DNA from: JAVBJN01 sp031546985
Lineage (GTDB): Bacteria; Bacteroidota; Bacteroidia; Chitinophagales; Chitinophagaceae
NCBI GenBank assembly: GCA_031546985.1
Contig: JAVBJN010000116.1
Location: 1 to 21,781 of the forward strand
Direction of reading: 5' to 3'
Length of the DNA stretch: 21,781 bases
Part shown: positions 14,566 to 21,781 of the stretch, in pieces
Layout of the letters: the number at the start of each line of letters is the position of its first letter
Position numbering within the stretch: position 1 is the stretch's first letter
The notes under the pieces: generated by a model
What the model saw: the letters and a program-made list of their open reading frames with translations, nothing else
What the model was told of the DNA's origin: nothing
The model's database searches: none
Made by a program: the position numbers and the translations under genes

Positions 14566-17424
14566 TTATTGTACACTTACTTTTTCGCGGGTATATACAG
14601 AACAATCTTCTGCAACAATCACCAGCAGGTACATACCGGCAGGCAGCGATTGCGTTGCAATAGTAGCGGTAATGCCTGCATGCTCAGCTACAGTTATGGC
14701 ACCTTGCTGCACCATTTGCCCGGTAATATTCATTAGCCTGTAGGTACCATTCATGGCTGCACCATCGGCCACTACGGTAAGCGACTGGCCTTTAGCTACG
14801 GGATTGGGCGCTATTACAATGCCAGATGCGTTGGCCTGGCCGTTATTGAGCACTTTAACACCAGAGTAGCGGAAACTGCCATCTGCATCTACCATACGTA
14901 AACGGTAATACAGGTTGCACGATGGGGTGTTCAAATCATTGAAATGATACAGGTTCACTGCTTGTGCTGCCTGTGCTGCGCTTACGGTACCCACGGTTGC
15001 ATAGTCTTTACCATTGGTGCCTCTTTGCACATCAAAATATGCAGTACCCTTTTCTTCGGTTGTCTTCCAGGTAAGCATTACAGCTGCACCATTGCGCACT
15101 GCATTAAAGGAAAGCAGGTTTAACGGAAGGCTTATGCCACATAGCATTGAACTCAATGGCTGGGTTACAGTTTTGGTTACACAATTGCCAAACTTAATGG
15201 TACAGGTATAATTACCATCGAATGAAGCAATATAGTTGGGAATGATATAGTTAAAAGCGTTAGACACTACCACACCTAAACCATTTTTCCAAACATAGGT
15301 GGCACCAGGCATTTCCGGCACAGCAAGCGTATACGCTTCGTTCGCACAAGGGTTGTAAAAATTGGTCCGCCTAACCGGATCGAGTTTACCAATGGTTACT
15401 TTTTCGCCCTGGCTCTGTCCGCAAGATGTAACCCTTATATCGTAGATGGTATACGGCACCAACCCTGCAATACTCTCCGTTGCAGAGGCCGATGTTTTAA
15501 AAGTAGTGTAAGTTGCATCTGTCTCCTTTTTAAACTCCAGCACCAGCGGATTACCCCCTGCCAGTTCCAGGTAAGCAGTGCCGCTAGCCAGCAAATTTCC
15601 GTTCTCATCTTCGCAAATCATACCAAGTTTCTTTGTAATCTTGGGCTTGTCAGATGCGGCAACAATGGTCACGGTATTGCTCGATACTTCATACCGGCTA
15701 TCGGCATCGCAATAGTCCTCTACCACCATATTAATCTTATAATTACCTGCCCCAATATTGGTATATACACCTGTAGTGTTAGAATCGATACGGGCATTGG
15801 TCATACTGTTTACCAACACATAATACATGGTTCCACTACCATTATAGGTTGTATTGGGCGCATCTATCTCTACTTTGCCGGTGCCACCACAATAAGAAGT
15901 AGCTTTGGTTTGGATGCTGCGTTGTAATCCAAAACCGGCACCACCCACCAGGTCGTAATTCACATTGGTATAACCACAGGGGGTAAACACTCTTATAACA
16001 TACATGCCAGGCAGCATATTATTCCAGCTATACAGATTGGAGCCTACGGGCCAGTTTACGCCGTTAACGCCCACATTGCTGGGACCAGAAATAATTTCTA
16101 CAGAATCGGCATTCCTCAGGTTGGGAATATAGCCATTCAGAAAAACGCCGGGGCTTGCAGCGCCAAGTTGGTCTGCACAGCTTAAATAAGCGCTTGCGGT
16201 AGCTGCAGATGGTGCAACGCCTGTAATATTGGTAATAACCACATCCTGAATCACAGCGCCACATTTATCGTTTACAACAACATGGTAGTTATCTGGCACA
16301 AGGTTGCTAAGTTTGGTAGTCCAGTCACTGGTATTGTTTAAGGTAAAGGGAGAACCGGTTATGGGCACCCCACTACCATTCATAACCGTTACGGTAACCG
16401 GGTATTTTACCTGAAATTCGTAAGTGGGCAAAATACCCATTCTGGCAGGAGAAGGCACCGTATTACAACCTGTAGTAGTGGCAGAAAGATTAAGCTCAGA
16501 TTTAAAATTGGTCATGTCAATGCACTGGTGCGTAACAACACCACAGGGTGTGATCACTTCCAGGTAATAGAGCTTGCCAGGCAGCTTATTGATCTGAAAA
16601 CCGGTGCCGCTGGCGGTAGTGTAATTAAAAGCAGACAATAACGCCCCTTTGGAACAATCTATACCGCCATCATACACTTTCAAGGTAAGCCCTCCGGCAT
16701 TTAAATAAGCGTCTACATCTGTTGCATTGCCGGTAACAGGATCTACCGTATTCAAAATGGTTATATCGTATTTTGTACTGGCACAACTCTGGCCTTCTAT
16801 AGCAAACAGATTGAGGCCTACACCCGGCAACGCGGGCAAAATTTCTATCGTTTTAGTAAAGAGCTGGTTACAATTGTCCTTTACACGCACCTGGTACACA
16901 CCGGTTGTAAGACTGGCAAATGAAGTGGCGGTACCATAAGCGCTCAGCACATCGCTATAATTGGGATCGGTATTTTTAATAACAGAATACATCAAAGGCA
17001 ATCTGCCCCCGGTTACACCGGTAATGTTTATGGTACCCGTTCCGCAACTACCTGTAGTTAAGGTAGTATAGGCAGTATCTATCTTCGTGTATTGGTTAAG
17101 AATGGTAAAACCCATTACATCATTTACCGAAGTATTGGCATTGCAGGTTGCTTTTACCGTATAGTTACCGGCTGGTAATGCATTAAACACACTGTCTCCT
17201 TGCGGCATATTCACCGGTGCACCCAAAGGACCCGCAATAATGGTATAGGTTAATGAACCTACCGGTGCATTTGAGTGTATGGTTGCACTTCCGCTCGACG
17301 GGCAGGGTGCATCAGATTTATTGCCCACCGATAATTGTAGCATTGCCGGACATTGCGCATGTAATGCAGCACTTACTGTTATTCCCCCCGTTAAAAACAA
17401 GGAAAAAATGTTTCTCATTTTCAT
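14566..17424 (-). CDS. T9SS-exported cysteine-containing Ig-like repeat protein, paralog 1
   Basis: The product has 952 residues from the ATG at 17424; Met3 (17418) is an equally possible start. A signal peptide ends near ALHAQ at residue 24. Most of the protein is a string of about 90-100-residue beta-sandwich repeats, each ending in a signature of the kind LPAGNYTVKATCN, LTTGVYQVRVKDNCN, LVPDNYHVVVNDKCG, MLPGMYVIRVFTPCG or IGAGNYKINMVVEDYC, resembling SprB-like repeats of gliding-motility adhesins, with regularly placed Cys residues that could form disulfides. An FN3-like module (LPLNLLSFNAVRNG to YYRLRMVDADG) and a T9SS type A tail ending REKVSVQ complete it. It is a clear paralog of the protein at 18678-21584, sharing for example YSVIKNTDPNY and GPSNVGV. 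A surface adhesin function is inferred. Confidence 0.88.
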   Translation of the reverse strand: MKMRNIFSLFLTGGITVSAALHAQCPAMLQLSVGNKSDAPCPSSGSATIHSNAPVGSLTYTIIAGPLGAPVNMPQGDSVFNALPAGNYTVKATCNANTSVNDVMGFTILNQYTKIDTAYTTLTTGSCGTGTINITGVTGGRLPLMYSVIKNTDPNYSDVLSAYGTATSFASLTTGVYQVRVKDNCNQLFTKTIEILPALPGVGLNLFAIEGQSCASTKYDITILNTVDPVTGNATDVDAYLNAGGLTLKVYDGGIDCSKGALLSAFNYTTASGTGFQINKLPGKLYYLEVITPCGVVTHQCIDMTNFKSELNLSATTTGCNTVPSPARMGILPTYEFQVKYPVTVTVMNGSGVPITGSPFTLNNTSDWTTKLSNLVPDNYHVVVNDKCGAVIQDVVITNITGVAPSAATASAYLSCADQLGAASPGVFLNGYIPNLRNADSVEIISGPSNVGVNGVNWPVGSNLYSWNNMLPGMYVIRVFTPCGYTNVNYDLVGGAGFGLQRSIQTKATSYCGGTGKVEIDAPNTTYNGSGTMYYVLVNSMTNARIDSNTTGVYTNIGAGNYKINMVVEDYCDADSRYEVSSNTVTIVAASDKPKITKKLGMICEDENGNLLASGTAYLELAGGNPLVLEFKKETDATYTTFKTSASATESIAGLVPYTIYDIRVTSCGQSQGEKVTIGKLDPVRRTNFYNPCANEAYTLAVPEMPGATYVWKNGLGVVVSNAFNYIIPNYIASFDGNYTCTIKFGNCVTKTVTQPLSSMLCGISLPLNLLSFNAVRNGAAVMLTWKTTEEKGTAYFDVQRGTNGKDYATVGTVSAAQAAQAVNLYHFNDLNTPSCNLYYRLRMVDADGSFRYSGVKVLNNGQANASGIVIAPNPVAKGQSLTVVADGAAMNGTYRLMNITGQMVQQGAITVAEHAGITATIATQSLPAGMYLLVIVAEDCSVYTREKVSVQ

Positions 17425-17610
17425 TTTCTAATAGTTTTACTATTTGCATTGACACGTTATTAACTGATCGTATTTGCACTGCATACACGATCGGAGCACG
17501 TATGCCCTGGAACACTTCAATTATCACACAACATCAAAGAAGGTATACCGAAACCAGATCTTGTATAATGGTAATCGGGGATGAGAAAACACATACATGG
17601 ATTGGAGATG

Positions 17611-17618
17611 CAAAAATA
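17611..17618 (-). promoter_or_regulatory. Candidate -7 element for the T9SS gene at 14566-17424
   Basis: The minus strand reads TATTTTTG, matching TAnnTTTG; the leader would be about 180 nt. No exact -33 TTG is seen at the usual distance. Confidence 0.35.
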
Positions 17619-17734
17619 CAATGCACAATACCTATATAGAATTGACGATAGGTAAGAAATAGCCATATATGTTCGAAAGCAGATATTTTTTGTGTAAGGT
17701 TACTGAGACTACGTTTCACTTTTGCACACAAAAA

Positions 17735-17753
17735 AACCTCCGTAATGGAGGTT
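17735..17753 (-). terminator. Intrinsic terminator of the Crp/Fnr gene
   Basis: A perfect 7-bp stem (AACCTCC and GGAGGTT) with a 5-base loop, followed on the minus strand by a run of seven Ts. It lies 31 bases after the stop codon. Confidence 0.9.
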
Positions 17754-17784
17754 AGACAAACGAAGTTTATTAAAACGACAGCAG

Positions 17785-18369
17785 TTATTTGGCTACCACC
17801 CTTTTCCTGAGCCGGCTAAGACTTTCAGGCGTAATGCCCAGGTAAGAAGCGATTATTTTCAGCGGAGTGCGTTGCAACACATTGGGCCGCAGGCGCAGCA
17901 ACTTTGTATACCGCTCTTCTGGTGTAAGCGTAAGCAGATCGATCTGCTCTTCCTGCTTACAAATAAAAAGCGTTTCTGCTACAAACCGGGCCACCTGCAC
18001 GCTGCTGCTGAATTCGCTGTACAAAACCTGCATATAGCTATATGGCACCGACCATATTTCTGCATCTTCAAGCGCAACGGTTTTTAAAGCGGTTTCTTCT
18101 TGTTTAAGCAAAGAAAGGTAATCGCAAAAAAACTCTTCTTCGTAAAACAGGTTGGTGCAAATATCGGTATCACCATTTTTAATAAACAAACCAACAGAAC
18201 CGCAAACAACAATATTGATGTACTCTTCTAACTGATAGTATTTTTTAATAACCTCATTACGTTCATAAATACGCGTTTCTATTCTGGCAACAAACGTATC
18301 CCAATTGGTGTCTGGCATCACCAAACCCATGAATACATTTTTTACATTTTGGATAGTAGGATTGGGCAT
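17785..18369 (-). CDS. Crp/Fnr-family transcriptional regulator
   Basis: The ATG at 18369 gives a 194-residue product, normal for Bacteroidota Crp/Fnr proteins. A GTG at 18381 would add four residues, but it would lie only about 7 nt from the predicted transcription start. Residues about 20-120 form the cyclic-nucleotide-binding-like beta-barrel (YINIVVCGSVGLFIKNGDTD, FFCDYLSLLKQEE). It lacks the phosphate-binding-cassette residues of true cAMP receptors as far as I can see. It also has no Cys cluster for an iron-sulfur centre. The C-terminal helix-turn-helix is the form usual in this phylum (RTPLKIIASYLGITPESLSRLRK). It sits alone between the two paralogous T9SS genes, with its own promoter (copy E) and terminator. 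Its targets and signal are unknown. Confidence 0.88.
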   Translation of the reverse strand: MPNPTIQNVKNVFMGLVMPDTNWDTFVARIETRIYERNEVIKKYYQLEEYINIVVCGSVGLFIKNGDTDICTNLFYEEEFFCDYLSLLKQEETALKTVALEDAEIWSVPYSYMQVLYSEFSSSVQVARFVAETLFICKQEEQIDLLTLTPEERYTKLLRLRPNVLQRTPLKIIASYLGITPESLSRLRKRVVAK

Positions 18370-18394
18370 GATTGCAACCACATTTATGGCAATA

Positions 18395-18462
18395 CAAAAC
18401 TCCTGGTTTTAAGAAAGAAAAAATACCCCTTCGAGACATTTTTTTATCCTTTCAGAACCAAA
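18395..18462 (-). promoter_or_regulatory. Tandem half-site promoter of the Crp/Fnr gene, copy E
   Basis: On the minus strand, a degenerate half-site 1 (TGGTTCTGAAAGGAT, first base 18460) is followed 21 bp later by the best half-site 2, ATGTCTCGAAGGGG (first base 18439), then TATTTT. The -7 element is GAGTTTTG (18402-18395), one mismatch to TAnnTTTG, exactly 37 bp from half-site 2. The predicted start near 18388 leaves a leader of about 20 nt to the ATG at 18369. Confidence 0.65.
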
Positions 18463-18570
18463 CAATTATCCCCCAAAAAATTGCAAAAATGCATACTTAA
18501 AGCCCTTAGACAAGCATTATACTCGTAAACAAGTGTAAAAAGACCAATAACTATTTAAAGCAATGGCCCA

Positions 18571-18605
18571 ATCGCCCTTTAGCGATATTTTTTCGTCCCG
18601 GATGT
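18571..18605 (-). promoter_or_regulatory. Degenerate half-site element, copy F
   Basis: The minus strand reads GGGACG, six As, then ATATCGCTAAAGGG, similar to copy A but with two changes in the ATGTCT core. No -7 element follows at 37 bp. It lies about 150 bp upstream of copy E and has the same orientation, so it could be an auxiliary site for the Crp/Fnr gene. Confidence 0.25.
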
Positions 18606-18633
18606 GTAGTATCAACCGTATCACAAAACAAAA

Positions 18634-18654
18634 AGCGGCCCTTACGGAACCGCT
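18634..18654 (-). terminator. Intrinsic terminator of the T9SS gene at 18678-21584
   Basis: Same hairpin as at 14516-14536, including flanks (36 identical bases, about 18625-18660), with the T run on the minus strand. It lies 23 bases after the stop codon. Confidence 0.8.
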
Positions 18655-18677
18655 CTCTGACTACAAAAGAAAAAGGC

Positions 18678-21584
18678 TTATTGGATACTGATCTTACCAC
18701 GGTAAACAACAGTGCCGTCTGCAGCTGTAAATACCATCAGATACATACCAGGATTCAGATTGTTCAGTGAGAATATTACAGTATTAGCACCCTCTCCTAT
18801 GGCCTCAATATTGCCACGCTGCACTACCTGGCCTGCGGTGCTCATTATGCTGTATACGCCAGACACTTTGGGACCATCATACAACATCGTTATGTTCTGA
18901 CCGTTCGTTGCAGGATTGGGCATTATTGTCACCTTTCCTTCGCCAATTGTTGCGCTCATACCATTACGCAAAATGCGTACGGTGGAGTACTGGAAAGAGG
19001 CATCGTTATCTACCATTTTTAAGCGGTAATAAAGTGTACCTGCCGGGATAGCCGCATCGGTATAATCATAAGCAACAATGCCTTGCGTATTAAACGATGC
19101 ATTTACCACACCAACAGCGGTATACGCTACTCCGTCTATGCTGCGCTGCACTTCAAAATAGGCACTGTTCTTTTCTGCGCTGGTTTTCCAGTTCAGCTTC
19201 ACATTATCGCCGGTACGCTCTACGCCAAAGGACAGTATGGTTACCGGCAGGGCTTGCCCGCAGGCAACAGAACTCAAACCAGCAGATACAATACGTGTTA
19301 CACAACTACCGAAGGAAACCGTACAGGTATAAATACCATTGTAAGAAACGTTGTAATTAGGTATGGCATAATTATAGGTATTGGATACAACTACGCCTGC
19401 GGGATTTTTCCATACATAGGTTGCACCTGCCATTTCAGGCACCGCAAGATCGTAAGGACTATTAACACAAGGATTTACAAGATTGGATACTTTAATGGCA
19501 TTGAGCTTGCCAATAGATACCTGTGTTGCAGAACTCTTACCGCATGAGGTAATCCTAATATCGTATATCTCACCTGGCGCCAATCCATTGATCGTTATAT
19601 TGGCGGGTGCATCGCTCGAAAAATTGATCCAGGCTGCATCAGTGGCTTTTTTATACTCCACCACCAGCGGACTGGCTCCTGCCAGTTCCAGGTAAGCCGA
19701 GCCGGTAGTAAGCAGGTTGCCGCTTACATCTTCGCAAATTACGCCCACCTTTTTTACCACACCTGCAGATGCACCTGCTGCATTAATGGTTACAGCATTG
19801 CTCGACACATTATAATAGGTATTTGTACAATAATCATGAATCTTCATGTTTATCTTATAAGTACCTGCCGGCAGATTGGTAAATACTCCTGCAGTAGTAC
19901 TGTCGATGCTTTTGCCGGTAATGGTATTAACCAATACATAGATCAAATCGCCATAACCATTGTACCGGGTTTGTGCAGTATCAATTTCTACCCGGCCATT
20001 GCCCCCGCAAAATGAGGTAGATTTAGCTTTAATGTGCTGGATTAATGTACCATAGGGCGCCGTTAAAGTAAAGTTGAGTGCAGTGGTGCCGCAGGAGGTA
20101 GTAACCAGCACTGTATAATTGCCCGGCAACATATTCTGCCAGTAATAAATAGTAGAACCTCCGGGAGCATTTACACCAACAATACCCACGTTGCTGGGTC
20201 CTGCTGTAATCTTAACATTGGGTGCATTACTTATACCTGGAATGTATCCGTTAAGCTGTATACCCACACGTACTGTGCCTTCCTGTGTGGTAAGCTGGTT
20301 GTTGGCACAATCAAAATCGCCGGGTTGGTAAAGCGAAATGCTGGGGGCACCTGCATTGACAACATTTTGCAGCGTATCTTTTTCTACCTGCCTGCCACAA
20401 CCATCTATTGCTGTAACGATATAATCGGCGGGCAAAAGGCCGCCAAGGTATACTGTGCTGCTGGCAGAGGTTATAGAAAAAGGCGAACCCATAACAGGCA
20501 GCCCTGTGGTTTTATTGACAATAGACACAGAAACCGGAAAATGCAGGAAATTGTAATCGCTTACATAAATGCTCATAGTTGCAGGCGATGGCCCGGTACC
20601 ACAGCCCCCGGCCGCAGTGGCAAATTTTATATACGCCTCGTTTCTGCCATCCGTACGGTAGGTACAAGCAGTGGTAGTATTGCCACATGGAGTGGTAACT
20701 TCTATATAATATTTCTCTGACGGAGACTTATCCGAAATAATGCGGCCCGTAGTTTCGTTGGTATAAGATGCCAGCAAATTGCCTTTGGTACATCCCGACA
20801 AGGCTTCATAGATTTTAATGGTAAGGCCACCTGCATTCCAGTATGGGGCAGCAGAAACAGACACTCCCGAAACCGGGTCTACCAGCCAGTAATCAAACTC
20901 ATACTTATTGCTTCCGCAAGGTTGGTTATCCAGGAAATTGCCGCCTAATTTTACCGGAGGCAGCCCTGCCAGCAACTCAACCGTTTTGGTGTAGATCTGG
21001 CCGCATGCGTCTTTTACCCTCACCTGGTATACTCCATAAGCATTTGGAGCAAATGAAGTGCCTGTGCTATACACACTCAGGTTATCGGGATAGTTGGGAT
21101 CGGTATTTTTTATAACAGAATATTGCAGGGGTGCTTTACCGCCGGTAACGCCTGTTACATTGATCGTACCACCGGCCGAGCCACTACCGCAATTAGAGGT
21201 AATAGTAGTGGCTATGTTGCTCATTGCTGTATAGCCATTGGCAATGGTAAAACTTATAGTATTTGAAACAGCCGGATTGGTAGCACAAACGACTTTAAGG
21301 GTATAAGAACCAGCCGGCAACGCATTAAAAGCACTGTCGCTTTGCGGAAGGTTTACCGGTGCGCCCGAAGGACCAGCGGTAACGGTATATTGTAACGAAC
21401 CCACTCCAGCATTGGACCCAATGGTGATGCTACCCGATGAAGGACAATTAGCAGCAGTGTTATTCCTGATAGTCAATGCAATACTTGCCGGACATTGTGC
21501 AATACCTTGAAAACAGGAAAATAATGCTCCCATCAGAAAACCAAGTTTCCCAATTGTTGCTTTGTTCCATGAATTTTGTCTCAT
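18678..21584 (-). CDS. T9SS-exported cysteine-containing Ig-like repeat protein, paralog 2
   Basis: The ATG at 21584, preceded by AAGGAA, gives a 968-residue product with a signal peptide (MRQNSWNKATIGKLGFLM, cleaved near GIAQ). The frame continues to 21725, but those 47 residues precede the signal peptide and are unlikely to be translated. Like its paralog at 14566-17424 it has serial beta-sandwich repeats with signatures such as LPAGSYTLKVVC, AYGVYQVRVKDACG, LLPADYIVTAIDGCG, MLPGNYTVLVTTSCG and LPAGTYKINMKIHDYC. An FN3-like module (LPVTILSFGVERTG to YYRLKMVDNDASF) and a T9SS type A tail ending GKISIQ follow. The regular Cys pattern suggests disulfide-stabilised modules. An adhesin-like surface role is inferred from SprB-like repeats; no catalytic motif is visible. 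Confidence 0.88.
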   Translation of the reverse strand: MRQNSWNKATIGKLGFLMGALFSCFQGIAQCPASIALTIRNNTAANCPSSGSITIGSNAGVGSLQYTVTAGPSGAPVNLPQSDSAFNALPAGSYTLKVVCATNPAVSNTISFTIANGYTAMSNIATTITSNCGSGSAGGTINVTGVTGGKAPLQYSVIKNTDPNYPDNLSVYSTGTSFAPNAYGVYQVRVKDACGQIYTKTVELLAGLPPVKLGGNFLDNQPCGSNKYEFDYWLVDPVSGVSVSAAPYWNAGGLTIKIYEALSGCTKGNLLASYTNETTGRIISDKSPSEKYYIEVTTPCGNTTTACTYRTDGRNEAYIKFATAAGGCGTGPSPATMSIYVSDYNFLHFPVSVSIVNKTTGLPVMGSPFSITSASSTVYLGGLLPADYIVTAIDGCGRQVEKDTLQNVVNAGAPSISLYQPGDFDCANNQLTTQEGTVRVGIQLNGYIPGISNAPNVKITAGPSNVGIVGVNAPGGSTIYYWQNMLPGNYTVLVTTSCGTTALNFTLTAPYGTLIQHIKAKSTSFCGGNGRVEIDTAQTRYNGYGDLIYVLVNTITGKSIDSTTAGVFTNLPAGTYKINMKIHDYCTNTYYNVSSNAVTINAAGASAGVVKKVGVICEDVSGNLLTTGSAYLELAGASPLVVEYKKATDAAWINFSSDAPANITINGLAPGEIYDIRITSCGKSSATQVSIGKLNAIKVSNLVNPCVNSPYDLAVPEMAGATYVWKNPAGVVVSNTYNYAIPNYNVSYNGIYTCTVSFGSCVTRIVSAGLSSVACGQALPVTILSFGVERTGDNVKLNWKTSAEKNSAYFEVQRSIDGVAYTAVGVVNASFNTQGIVAYDYTDAAIPAGTLYYRLKMVDNDASFQYSTVRILRNGMSATIGEGKVTIMPNPATNGQNITMLYDGPKVSGVYSIMSTAGQVVQRGNIEAIGEGANTVIFSLNNLNPGMYLMVFTAADGTVVYRGKISIQ

Positions 21585-21781
21585 TTCCTTATAGTTTGCG
21601 CAAAGGTCCGTTTGCAAACTCCGGCAACCTGCCCGAATGAAACACATTTTAGTCCTATTTAACCAATAAAAAACACCATTCACACGCATGGCCAGTAATC
21701 GCAACAAACCCTTACCAGCCCTCACAATCAGGGCATTACTATCGCTAATTGCTACTTACAGAAATACTTCAAACTGCCAAA

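Larger units (their letters stand above)
17425..17784. other. Intergenic region between the paralog 1 and Crp/Fnr genes
   Basis: No gene is supported. It contains the Crp/Fnr gene terminator (17735-17753) and a -7 candidate (17611-17618). It also holds an imperfect inverted repeat near 17467-17493 (GATCGT...ACGATC), which may be a leader hairpin or operator for the T9SS gene. Confidence 0.5.

Overview
The window looks like a chromosomal segment from a Bacteroidota bacterium, most likely of the Chitinophagaceae or a close relative (inference). Four large secreted proteins end in type IX secretion (T9SS) type A sorting tails. Promoters match the Bacteroidota -7 consensus TAnnTTTG. Shine-Dalgarno sequences are weak or absent. 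No tRNA, rRNA, insertion sequence, integrase or CRISPR array was seen.

Layout. 1-1598 (+): 3' part of a PAS/response-regulator sensor protein, cut by the window edge. 1615-2565 (-): two small uncharacterised proteins. 2635-4162 (-): a coiled-coil secreted protein followed by an M48 metalloprotease, probably one operon. 4163-4657: no long gene, but a complete-looking promoter-to-terminator small transcription unit. 4658-7945 (-): a 1095-residue T9SS protein built on a 358-residue tandem duplication. 8662-9102 (+): small two-helix iron-permease-family membrane protein. 9528-10523 (+): AraC-family regulator. 10575-11447 (-) and 11638-12249 (+): a divergent pair, an SH3-like secreted protein and a CAP/SCP-domain lipoprotein. 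12350-14242 (-): LamG-like T9SS protein. 14566-17424 (-) and 18678-21584 (-): two paralogous cysteine-containing repeat T9SS proteins with the same terminator sequence. A Crp/Fnr-family regulator (17785-18369, -) sits between them.

The most notable signal is a recurrent promoter architecture that is not part of any gene. Two direct-repeat half-sites of the form ATGTCT-N4-GGGG lie 20-21 bp apart, and a Bacteroidota -7 element follows at exactly 37 bp from the proximal half-site. Three strong copies precede the AraC regulator gene, the Crp/Fnr regulator gene and the small transcription unit at 4201-4366. Three weaker copies lie at 8458-8526, 9230-9266 and 18571-18605. This suggests a small regulon under one transcription factor; the AraC protein in the window is the obvious but unproven candidate. 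The surface proteins, protease and lipoprotein give the region a cell-envelope character.
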